Source: JBQTII01 sp052388275
GTDB taxonomy: Bacteria > Actinomycetota > Actinomycetes > Sporichthyales > Sporichthyaceae
Assembly (NCBI GenBank): GCA_052388275.1
Contig: JBQTII010000068.1
Location: forward strand, 1 to 64,000
DNA: 64,000 bases
Reading direction: 5' to 3'
Below the pieces are notes generated by a model. It was not told where the DNA came from. It ran no database searches and saw only the letters and a list, made by a program, of their open reading frames with translations. Shown here in pieces: positions 1-8,191 of this stretch; position 1 is the stretch's first letter; every line of letters starts with the position of its first letter. A program made the translations under genes and the position numbers.

Positions 1-90
1 GGAGAGCTCCTACGCGAACTCACCATCGACCCCAGCAAGGACTACCAGCCAACCGGCCACCCACAAACAACAAAACCGAACCCCCGATGA
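1..90 (+). CDS. C-terminal end of a protein cut by the window, possibly a transposase/integrase
   Basis: An open frame enters from the left edge and stops with TGA at 88-90. The last 29 residues include the segment RELTIDPSKDYQPTG. That segment resembles the tail of IS481-like transposases and integrase-core proteins of actinobacteria, recalled from the family and not aligned here. Nothing upstream is visible, so the catalytic domain cannot be checked. If correct, a mobile element ends right beside the tRNA-Lys gene, a usual integration neighbourhood. Confidence 0.4.
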   Translation, partial: GELLRELTIDPSKDYQPTGHPQTTKPNPR

Positions 91-99
91 GGGTTCGGT
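75..99 (+). terminator. Hairpin overlapping the stop codon of the left-edge gene
   Basis: ACCGAACCC at 75-83 and GGGTTCGGT at 91-99 form a perfect 9-bp stem with a 7-nt loop. The TGA stop at 88-90 lies in the loop. There is no T-run, as is common for actinobacterial terminators. It may end transcripts from either strand, since the tRNA-Lys gene is read toward it. Confidence 0.5.
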
Positions 100-129
100 C
101 TGTCGCCGATCTCTTGAGAGATCACAGGG

Positions 130-202
130 TGCGCCGCGAGGGACTTGAACCCCCAACCCGCGGATTAAGAGTCCGCTGCTCTGCCAGTTGAGCTAGCGGC
201 GC
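130..202 (-). tRNA. tRNA-Lys (anticodon CTT)
   Basis: The minus strand folds into a full cloverleaf. A 7-bp acceptor stem (GCGCCGC with GCGGCGC) is followed by a D arm, and the anticodon loop CTCTTAA is closed by GCGGA/TCCGC. A T arm with GGTTCAAGTCC follows, and the discriminator is A. Loop positions 34-36 read CTT, so it decodes AAG lysine codons. No CCA is encoded. Confidence 0.95.
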
Positions 203-235
203 GCAGAGCTGAGGTTACCAGGGCCGGGCCCGGCG

Positions 236-430
236 CTAGGCGGCGTGGGTCTGGTGGATCTCGGGCAGTTCGCCCGGCCACGCGAGATCGCTCAGCAATG
301 TCAGGGGCATCCCGCGGCGGAGCATTCGGGCCGTGAGTAATCCCAGGACGTCCACGGTGCTCGACTCTGGCGTCCCGTCGGCCCATGGTCGGGGCCGGCA
401 GAGCCGACCCGGTGCCGTAGAAGTACTCAC
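236..430 (-). CDS. Small hypothetical protein
   Basis: A 64-residue minus-strand frame starts at a GTG at 430. It ends in a well-composed stretch, VLGLLTARMLRRGMPLTLL, followed by an acidic tail. This looks like a short conserved actinobacterial protein, recognised only by general resemblance. A purine-rich GGAGAGG lies directly before the GTG, closer than an ideal ribosome site. No signal peptide or domain is recognisable. The remaining sequence between tRNA-Lys and tRNA-His (431-623) shows no other supportable gene. Confidence 0.4.
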   Translation of the reverse strand: MSTSTAPGRLCRPRPWADGTPESSTVDVLGLLTARMLRRGMPLTLLSDLAWPGELPEIHQTHAA

Positions 431-623
431 CTCTCCAAGATCGGCACCTGCGCCCGATTTCGGTAGCGACCGATCGGGTGGCTGACCGGCGTCCGTCCGG
501 CACCGTTGGTTGCTGGCGGTGGTCATTCGGGTCGCATGAGGCGCACGTGGGTTTGACCGGCGCAGATTGCGGGTACACCGGCGCCCGGCAGCGAGGTCTC
601 CCCGCTGCCGGGGCCATGTCTGG

Positions 624-697
624 GGTGAGCGACGGGGCTTGAACCCGCGGCCACCTGGACCACAACCAGGTGCTCTACCAACTGAGCTACGCCCACC
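624..697 (-). tRNA. tRNA-His (anticodon GTG)
   Basis: The minus strand gives a cloverleaf with a 7-bp acceptor (GTGGGCG with CGCTCAC, one G-U). The anticodon loop TTGTGGT is closed by CCTGG/CCAGG, and the T arm carries GGTTCGAGCCC. The anticodon is GTG. An extra G at position -1 (c697 on the plus strand) faces a C discriminator (g624). This is the hallmark of tRNA-His needed by histidyl-tRNA synthetase. Confidence 0.95.
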
Positions 698-794
698 AGG
701 ACCGAGAATGCAGGGAAGACGGCAGTGGCCGCACCTGATTTTCCGGCAACTCGAGCTTACCGCGACACGGCCTCGCGGCGCCCGGGGGAGCGGC

Positions 795-1409
795 TCAGGG
801 GCTGGGTGCGGGGTGCACCACGACGTGGCCGGCAGCGATGGCCTTGGCCGCGGCGGTGTCCGGACCAGGCTGGGGCACGAAGACGGCCTCGCGGTAGTAC
901 CGCAATTCGGCGATGCTCTCCCGGATATCGGCCAGCGCCCGGTGGTTACCGGTCTTGGCCGGGGCGCTGTAGTACGCCCGTGGGTACCAGCGCCGGGAGA
1001 GTTCTTTGATGCTGGACACGTCGACGATCCGGTAGTGCAGAGCCGCGTCGAGGCGGGTCATGTCCCGGGCCAGGAATGCGCGATCGGTGGAGACGGAGTT
1101 TCCCGCGAGCGGGGTCTTGCCCGGGTCCGGCACCCACTCGGCGATGTAGGCCAGCACGGCATCCTCGGCCTCGGTCAGGCTCACCCCGGAAGGCAGCTCG
1201 CGCAGCAGCCCCGAGGCGGAGTGCATGGCGCGCACGACGTCGGGCATCGTCGCCAGGGCCTCATCCGGTGGCCGGATGACGATCTCGACGCCCTCGCCCA
1301 GGACCGTCAGCTCGGAATCGGTGACCAGGACCGCGATCTCGATGAGGGCGTCCCGGGACAGATCCAGGCCGGTCATCTCACAATCGATCCAGACCAAACG
1401 GTCGTTCAT
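795..1409 (-). CDS. orn: Oligoribonuclease
   Basis: This is a 3'-to-5' exonuclease that degrades di- to pentanucleotides, including the pGpG left from c-di-GMP turnover, in the cytoplasm. The 204-residue protein has the DEDDh signature: LVWIDCEMTGLD near the N-terminus (Exo I), STDRAFLARDM in the middle (Exo II), and HRALADI near the C-terminus (Exo III with the catalytic His and Asp). Length is normal for Orn (about 180-215). ATG at 1409 was preferred over an in-frame GTG three codons upstream, because AAGG lies 9 bases before it. It sits between tRNA-His and a small membrane protein, all on the minus strand. Confidence 0.95.
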   Translation of the reverse strand: MNDRLVWIDCEMTGLDLSRDALIEIAVLVTDSELTVLGEGVEIVIRPPDEALATMPDVVRAMHSASGLLRELPSGVSLTEAEDAVLAYIAEWVPDPGKTPLAGNSVSTDRAFLARDMTRLDAALHYRIVDVSSIKELSRRWYPRAYYSAPAKTGNHRALADIRESIAELRYYREAVFVPQPGPDTAAAKAIAAGHVVVHPAPSP

Positions 1410-1466
1410 GGGCGCCACCTTAGAGGTAGCCCTTCGCGCGCGGGTCCGCCGAGTGCGACGGTGAGA

Positions 1467-1643
1467 TCATCTCGCCGCGAGAATCACCACCAGGGCGAGG
1501 ACCGCGGCGAACACAACCCAGCCCGCGGTCTCCAGCAGGACCGCCCTGGGTAATCCGGCCGATGGGCGCTCACCGTGGTGGGCGCGGGCCACCGGCACCG
1601 GCGTCGGGGCGCGGTGCCCGCTCGGTGCGCGATGGCTGCCCAT
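1467..1643 (-). CDS. Small single-pass membrane protein
   Basis: A 58-residue protein starts at ATG 1643. The first 40 residues are basic and rich in Pro, Ala and His. The C-terminus is one strongly hydrophobic helix (TAGWVVFAAVLALVVILAAR) that ends the protein, so it looks tail-anchored. An upstream in-frame start exists, but it would run back through the hairpin at 1715-1756 and is unlikely. It lies just upstream of orn on the same strand. Function unknown. Confidence 0.5.
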   Translation of the reverse strand: MGSHRAPSGHRAPTPVPVARAHHGERPSAGLPRAVLLETAGWVVFAAVLALVVILAAR

Positions 1644-1714
1644 GCCGGTGACGATAGGAAAACGGTACGAATTACGCCAGAGCGGGTACCCAGGGGTGTG
1701 CCGGGGGAACCTTG

Positions 1715-1756
1715 CGTCCGAAAAGGTGGTCGCTATTGCCACCACTTCTTCGGACG
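1715..1756 (-). terminator. Terminator-like hairpin after tRNA-Arg
   Basis: Arms at 1715-1730 and 1741-1756 pair along 16 positions with two imperfect pairs (one wobble), around a 10-nt loop. On the minus strand it begins 10 bases past the 3' end of tRNA-Arg, so it most likely terminates that transcript. Confidence 0.6.
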
Positions 1757-1765
1757 TCACCATGG

Positions 1766-1838
1766 CGCCCCCGGAGAGATTCGAACTCCCGCCCGATGGG
1801 GTAGAAACCCATTGCTCTATCCACTGAGCTACGGGGGC
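1766..1838 (-). tRNA. tRNA-Arg (anticodon TCT)
   Basis: Minus-strand cloverleaf: acceptor GCCCCCG/CGGGGGC, D arm, anticodon loop TTTCTAC closed by ATGGG/CCCAT, T arm with GTTCGAATC, discriminator G. Anticodon TCT reads AGA/AGG, rare codons in a GC-rich genome. It is followed by a strong hairpin terminator. Confidence 0.95.
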
Positions 1839-2047
1839 TTGGTCGCTTCATTCTGCAGCGAACCGACCGTGGCGCGAAGCCGACCGGGCTGCGCCTGCAA
1901 TGTGCCGCGAGGTTGTCCACAGCCGGCCTACTGGTCCAGCACTGTCCACAGATGCGTCCTGGCCCCTTCTCTTCACCAGGTGCACCGCGTTGGCTCACAG
2001 CACGGCGCTGGAGAGTCCGGCGCCCAAGCCGACGCAAGGAGCACACA

Positions 2048-2482
2048 GTGGATGACACCTGGATCGCGTTGAGCGGCAACGTGGTGGATGACCCGATGCA
2101 GCGCCAGACCACGGCCGGAATGGTGACAAAGTTTCGGATCGCGACGACGGCGACACGCAAGCGGGACGGACAGTGGCAGGACGGCCCGACCAGTTTCTAC
2201 GACGTCAGCTGCTGGAACCGTGTGGGGGACAACGTCGCCGCGTCGGTGACCAAGGGTCAGCCGGTCCTGGTGCAGGGCAAGCTGACGATTCGGGAGTGGA
2301 GCAGTGAGCACGGCCGCGGCCGAACACCGGAGATCAGCGCCGATCACATCGGGCACGACCTACGCTGGGGAACCTCGCTGTTCCAGCGCGCCGGCCGTCG
2401 TGTGGCGCCGGTCACGGACTCCTCGCCCTTCGATATCCAGGACGCCCCGGGTGCGGACGAGGAGGCCTCTGAGGCCGCCTAA
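2048..2482 (+). CDS. ssb: Single-stranded DNA-binding protein (short actinobacterial type)
   Basis: A 144-residue OB-fold protein begins DDTWIALSGNVVDDP and continues with VTKFRIATTATRK, a run of aromatic residues in the middle (FYDVSCWNRVGDNVAASVTKG) and LVQGKLTIREW. These are SSB signatures. The acidic tail ends EEASEAA and not in the DDDIPF tip of the main SSB. This is therefore probably the second, auxiliary actinobacterial SSB, like Rv2478c. GTG 2048 was chosen because AAGGAGC precedes it by a few bases. ettA follows 9 bases after its stop, as in mycobacteria. Confidence 0.85.
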   Translation: MDDTWIALSGNVVDDPMQRQTTAGMVTKFRIATTATRKRDGQWQDGPTSFYDVSCWNRVGDNVAASVTKGQPVLVQGKLTIREWSSEHGRGRTPEISADHIGHDLRWGTSLFQRAGRRVAPVTDSSPFDIQDAPGADEEASEAA

Positions 2483-2491
2483 GCTGGCCGG

Positions 2492-4156
<1,665 letters not shown>

Positions 4157-4160
4157 TCCG

Positions 4161-4646
4161 GTGCCCGCACATGTGATTGAGTGTCAGATTCGGTGGATCG
4201 ACATGGACGCCTACCGCCATGTCAACAACACGCTGTACTTCCGCTACTGCGAGCAGGCCCGCACGCAGATGCTCGGCTTCGAGGGCTCCGCGGAGGCCGC
4301 GGCCATGGTGCTTGACCCGGATGCCCGGCCCACCGACGGCATGGTGCTGGCCAGCATCGACATGGCCTACCAGCGGCCCCTGGTCTACAAGAATCGCGCG
4401 GTGCTGGTGCAATCCTGGGTGACGCGCATCGGCACCTCCTCGGTCGATATCGCGCACCGCGTGGTGTCCCCAGCCGATCCCGGACCCGGCGCGCCGACCT
4501 ACGCCACCGCAGCGACGGTGATGGTCGCCTACGACAAGGCGACCGGGCGTTCGCGCCCCTTCCGCCCCAACGAACGGGCCCGGCTGGTCGATTACCAGGA
4601 CCCTGCACTGTCGCTGCCGGTGCGCCGGGTTGGGGTGGCGCGCTGA
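4161..4646 (+). CDS. Hot-dog fold acyl-CoA thioesterase
   Basis: A 161-residue 4HBT-type thioesterase that should hydrolyse acyl-CoA thioesters. The active-site segment IRWIDMDAYRHVNNTLYFRYCEQ is visible at the N-terminus, with the Asp/His/Asn pattern of YbgC and FcbC relatives. The start is GTG 4161, four bases after the ettA stop. The next thioesterase gene begins at the last base of its stop codon. The tandem suggests a two-subunit or duplicated enzyme in one transcript with ettA, as in the mycobacterial Rv2475c region. Substrate unknown. Confidence 0.85.
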   Translation: MPAHVIECQIRWIDMDAYRHVNNTLYFRYCEQARTQMLGFEGSAEAAAMVLDPDARPTDGMVLASIDMAYQRPLVYKNRAVLVQSWVTRIGTSSVDIAHRVVSPADPGPGAPTYATAATVMVAYDKATGRSRPFRPNERARLVDYQDPALSLPVRRVGVAR

Positions 4647-5089
4647 TGCGTCACCTCAGCACCCAGCAGGTGCGCTGGGGGGATCAGGACGCCTACCAGC
4701 ACGTGAACAACGTCGCCTACGCCGCCTACTTCCAGGAGGCCCGCGCCGAACTGCTGGCGGCGGCGGGCGTGCGGGCCAGCGTGGACGCCCGCGGGGGCAC
4801 GTTCGTTATCGCCCGCCTGCGGGTGGAGTACGTACGCTCGCTGGTGTTCCGTCCGGCCCCGGTCATCGTCACCACCTGGATCGTCGACATCGCGGCCTCC
4901 CGCATCACGTTGCGCTCGCGCCTGGACGATCCCGACGTCGACCCGGAGGATTCGGCGCCCGTGCCGTATGCCCGCGCGCTCTCGGTCCTGGTTCCTTTCG
5001 ACTTCGACGCCGGGCGCCCGCGCCGGGTCACCGGCGAGGAGCGCGAGCACCTGTCGATGTTCCTGGAACCGGAGGCCGCGCCCGACTGA
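4646..5089 (+). CDS. Second hot-dog fold acyl-CoA thioesterase
   Basis: A 147-residue paralogue of the preceding protein with the same motif, VRWGDQDAYQHVNNVAYAAYFQEAR. Its ATG at 4646 overlaps the TGA of the previous gene by one base, which implies translational coupling. The two may form a heteromeric thioesterase. The end of this gene is the natural end of the ettA transcript, because the following toxin-antitoxin pair has its own spacing and style. Confidence 0.85.
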   Translation: MRHLSTQQVRWGDQDAYQHVNNVAYAAYFQEARAELLAAAGVRASVDARGGTFVIARLRVEYVRSLVFRPAPVIVTTWIVDIAASRITLRSRLDDPDVDPEDSAPVPYARALSVLVPFDFDAGRPRRVTGEEREHLSMFLEPEAAPD

Positions 5090-5136
5090 GCCGGCGCTTC
5101 CACGTCACGAATGAGACCTACCTCTACGCTGATGGG

Positions 5137-5556
5137 GTGACTGAGCGTCGCGAAGAGGTCGTCAAACGAGCGCGCGCCATCCTGGGGCGCCAGTCGGACG
5201 TTGCGGTGTCCTACCTGTTCGGCTCACGTGCCCGCGGTGATGAACGACCGGGTTCCGATGTCGACATCGCGGTGCTGTGCGGCACCGGTGATCTCGACGA
5301 CCTTGCGCTGCTGGCTGACCTATCGTCGGCCCTGAGTCCGCTGAACGTCGACCTGGTGGTTCTGGACGATGCGCCCCTCGAACTTGCCTATCGCGTCCTG
5401 CGTGAGGGGATTGCGCTCACCTGCGTCGACGAAGTTCTCAGGGTCCGGTTCAAGGCCCGCACCATCGACCGCTATTTGGACATGGCCCCAGCACGCGCGA
5501 TCCTCGCCGCGGGCACGGCGCGACGCATTGAGGACGGTCGCGTTGGTCGACCATGA
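5137..5556 (+). CDS. mntA: MntA-type nucleotidyltransferase antitoxin
   Basis: A 139-residue minimal nucleotidyltransferase of the HEPN/MNT family. Residues 29-43 show GS, ten residues, then DVD (GSRARGDERPGSDVD), the metal- and nucleotide-binding motif. In characterised pairs MntA transfers AMP groups to the Tyr of the HepT RX4HXY motif and silences the RNase. The GTG start at 5137 gives the normal N-terminus; a longer frame upstream lacks a good start. The partner gene overlaps its 3' end by 14 bases, the usual antitoxin-first arrangement. Confidence 0.85.
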   Translation: MTERREEVVKRARAILGRQSDVAVSYLFGSRARGDERPGSDVDIAVLCGTGDLDDLALLADLSSALSPLNVDLVVLDDAPLELAYRVLREGIALTCVDEVLRVRFKARTIDRYLDMAPARAILAAGTARRIEDGRVGRP

Positions 5557-5962
5557 GATCGTCGTGCGCCGGGTGCGGGAACTGGGTCGCCGAATCACCG
5601 CCCTGCGAGAGGTGATGGCACGGGGGGAGACCGTGTTCCTGGCTGATGTGAACCTTCAGGCCCAGGCCGAGCGGCATCTGCAGGTTGGCCTGCAGGCGGC
5701 AATTGACGTCGCGTTGCACATCGTCTCCGCCGACACCGATCAGACTCCGCAGGACTATGCATCGTCCATGCGGATCTTGAGTGAGATCGGCGTGCTCGAG
5801 GTCGACCTGGCCGAGCGCCTGCGCCGCGCCGTGGGGCTGCGAAATCTGCTGGTCCACGCCTACCTTGCGGTCGATCCGCAGCGGATCTGGGGTCACCTGA
5901 CGAACATCGGCGACCTCGAGGAGTTCGCCGCTGCGGCCACGCGGTACCTCGACGGACCTTAG
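5543..5962 (+). CDS. hepT: HepT-like HEPN-domain toxin (RNase)
   Basis: A 139-residue helical HEPN (DUF86-type) protein. The catalytic motif RNLLVHAY (R100, H105, Y107 from the TTG start) fits RX4HXY, so the RNase site and the AMP-acceptor Tyr are both intact. TTG 5543 is the only start that keeps the whole first helix; it overlaps mntA by 14 bases. With mntA it forms a type VII-like toxin-antitoxin module inserted between the thioesterases and a secreted protein gene. Confidence 0.85.
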   Translation: MVDHEIVVRRVRELGRRITALREVMARGETVFLADVNLQAQAERHLQVGLQAAIDVALHIVSADTDQTPQDYASSMRILSEIGVLEVDLAERLRRAVGLRNLLVHAYLAVDPQRIWGHLTNIGDLEEFAAAATRYLDGP

Positions 5963-6129
5963 GTCGAGGCCATCCTCATCAGCATTCCGAATTACACCCA
6001 TTCAGGGTGTTTAGAGTCGATTTGTCCAATTTACGAGTACTCGTGTGATGTTCTCAGGCATCGCCCGGTCGTCGTTGGGCGCCGCGTCTGCCGCTAGCAG
6101 GCGGCCCCATCAACGATCAGGAGAGTCGT

Positions 6130-6618
6130 ATGTTTCAGGTTTCTCGCAAGTCCCGCGCGATCGTGGCTGCCGCGGCGGTTCTTGCGCTGGCCGCGCCGGC
6201 GTCAGCGGTGGCAGCGAAGGCCCCCAAGCACGACTCGCTGAAGGGCGAAGGCTCCAACCCCGTCGCGACCGTGACTATCGACGCCGCGAACAAGGGTGCG
6301 AGCCCGCAGTCGCCGGCGACGGGCACCTACGCCGAGAAGGGCAGCGGTTTCATCGACCTGCGCGGCGCGATCTCGTGCCTGCACGTCTCAGGCAACCGCG
6401 CCGGCCTGATCTACCGAGCCGCACAAGGCAGTTCCCCGGCCCCGGCGGCGGGCCGGGACATCTTCATCGTGATCGTCGACAACGGCGCGAGCGGGGACAA
6501 GCAGGGCTTCCTCCCGCCCGGCCTCACGCCACCCGGCGGTGGCTGCAACCCGTCGACCTTGATGGGTATGGAGATGAATGACCTCGACGGCGACTTCGTG
6601 ATCGTGGACGCCGCCTAG
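6130..6618 (+). CDS. Secreted hypothetical protein
   Basis: A 162-residue protein with a clear signal peptide: basic N-terminus (MFQVSRKSR), a hydrophobic Ala-rich helix, and an AxA site (ASAVAA) near residue 25-29. The mature part is small and beta-rich, with Gly/Pro-rich ends and two cysteines that could form a disulphide. GGAGAG precedes the ATG by 5 bases. No family recognised. It stands alone; the 167 bases before it hold only its promoter region. Confidence 0.7.
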   Translation: MFQVSRKSRAIVAAAAVLALAAPASAVAAKAPKHDSLKGEGSNPVATVTIDAANKGASPQSPATGTYAEKGSGFIDLRGAISCLHVSGNRAGLIYRAAQGSSPAPAAGRDIFIVIVDNGASGDKQGFLPPGLTPPGGGCNPSTLMGMEMNDLDGDFVIVDAA

Positions 6619-6679
6619 TCCTGTTGCTGCTGATTCACGGTCAGCCTTGACGGAGCCCGCACCCGGGCCCGCCGGCTCG

Positions 6680-7072
6680 TCAGCTCGGGGCGTTGATCAT
6701 GGAGTCGGCGCCGAGGGTGAAGTAGTGCCACAGGCGCCGGTCGTGCTCGGGGTCGGGGGCCATGGCGTCCAGCGCGGCACGCATGTGGACCAGCCAGCGA
6801 TCCCGGCCGCGCTCGGTGACGGCGAAGGGGGCGTGGCGCATACGCAGGCGCGGGTGCCCGCGGGCGTCGGAGTAGGTCGTCGGGCCGCCCCAGTACTGGA
6901 TCAGGAAGAGCCGGAAGCGCTCCTCGGCCGGGGCGAGGTCCTGATCGGGATAGAGCGGACGCAGCTCCGGATCGGCCGCGACCCCGCGGTAGAAGTGGTG
7001 CACGAGGTCGATGAAGAACTCCTCGCCGCCGACGTCGTCGAAGAAGGTGGCGGGCACGGCCTCAAAACTCAT
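6680..7072 (-). CDS. glbO: Truncated haemoglobin, group II (trHbO)
   Basis: A 130-residue 2-on-2 globin that binds haem and reacts with O2, NO and peroxides. Visible group II marks are FFIDLVHHFYRGV, LRPLYPDQDL, QYWGGPTTYS (distal-side Tyr and the conserved Trp/Gly pair) and HPRLRMRHAPF, in which the His of RHAPF is the proximal haem ligand. Length and motifs fit mycobacterial GlbO (Rv2470). It is convergent with the secreted protein and lies next to the mscS/oligopeptidase pair. Confidence 0.93.
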   Translation of the reverse strand: MSFEAVPATFFDDVGGEEFFIDLVHHFYRGVAADPELRPLYPDQDLAPAEERFRLFLIQYWGGPTTYSDARGHPRLRMRHAPFAVTERGRDRWLVHMRAALDAMAPDPEHDRRLWHYFTLGADSMINAPS

Positions 7073-7105
7073 GACTCAGTGTCCCAGGGCCGCGCGGCGC
7101 GGCCG

Positions 7106-8191
7106 TCAGAGCGGGTCGGCGCCCGCCGGCGGCGGTGAGCCGGGGTCACCGCTCGACGTCGAGACCGACGGCTCGGGGGTGGCGATCCCGGCCGCGGTGA
7201 ACGCGTCCTGAATGTGCTCGCGTAGCGCGCGGGCGACGCGGTTCTGGCGCATCGGGACGGTCTTGACCACCAGGCGTACGACCATCGAGTTGGCATTGAT
7301 GGCCTCGACGCCCCAGACCTCGGGCTTCTCGACGGCCAGTTCGGCGTACTCCGGCCGTTGCAGGACCTGATTGGCGGCGGACAGCATCAACTCCCGGACG
7401 CGGTTAATGTCCTCCCCGCGGACGACGTCGATGTCGATGATCGCGCGGGCCCAGCCCTGGCTGCGGTTGCCGACCCGCAGCACCTCGCCGTTGCGGACGT
7501 ACCAGACGGTGCCGTTGGTATCGCGAAGCCGGGTGACCCGCAGTCCGACGGCCTCGACGGTCCCGACCGCGTCGCCGAGGTCGGTGACATCACCCACGCC
7601 GTACTGGTCCTCGATCACCATGAAGATGCCGGACAGGAAATCCTTGACCAGGGACTGTGCGCCGAAGCCCAGCGCGACGCCGATGATGCCGGCGCTGGCG
7701 ATCAACGGCCCGATGTTCAGCCCGAGTTCGGCCAAAGCCATCAGGATCGACACGGTGTAGATCACGCCGGTGGACACGCTGCGCAGCACGGAGGACACCG
7801 TGGCCGCGCGTTGCTGGCGGCGTTCGACGGCAAGGGTGGCGTTGCGCGCGGAGGGGCCCGTGGGCGGCGCGGTGCGGGAGCGCCCGAACGCGGCGCTGGG
7901 TACGCCATCGGCCAGGCGTAGGACCATCCGCCCGATCGCCCGGTGCAACAGGCGGCGAATTATCCAGGCCACCAGCAGGATTGCGAGGATCTTGGCCGGC
8001 TTGGCGATCAGCCAGTCTGAGGACTCCGCCAAGGTCTCGTTGTTGAACCGGTCGTAGACCCAGCGGCACAACGTTCCCTTGCTCTCCGCGCCCAGATAGC
8101 AGGCGCGTTCGGTGGTCACCAGCGAGGGAGCCGCTGGTTCCGGGGCCGGGGTGGCCAGGGCGAGCGTGCTGAGTTCTGCGCCGGCGATCAT
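7106..8191 (-). CDS. MscS-family mechanosensitive channel
   Basis: A 361-residue inner-membrane protein that should open under hypo-osmotic tension. The N-terminus is periplasmic, followed by a hydrophobic helix (AKILAILLVAWIIRRLLHRAI) and two more helices. The pore helix (GPLIASAGIIGVALGFGAQSLVKDFLSG) carries the Gly/Ala pattern of MscS TM3. The beta domain then follows (YGVGDVTDLGDAVGTVEAVGLR). ATG at 8191 overlaps the stop of the oligopeptidase gene (ATGA), so the two are co-translated. The C-terminus ends in a Ser/Pro/Gly-rich tail. Confidence 0.9.
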   Translation of the reverse strand: MIAGAELSTLALATPAPEPAAPSLVTTERACYLGAESKGTLCRWVYDRFNNETLAESSDWLIAKPAKILAILLVAWIIRRLLHRAIGRMVLRLADGVPSAAFGRSRTAPPTGPSARNATLAVERRQQRAATVSSVLRSVSTGVIYTVSILMALAELGLNIGPLIASAGIIGVALGFGAQSLVKDFLSGIFMVIEDQYGVGDVTDLGDAVGTVEAVGLRVTRLRDTNGTVWYVRNGEVLRVGNRSQGWARAIIDIDVVRGEDINRVRELMLSAANQVLQRPEYAELAVEKPEVWGVEAINANSMVVRLVVKTVPMRQNRVARALREHIQDAFTAAGIATPEPSVSTSSGDPGSPPPAGADPL

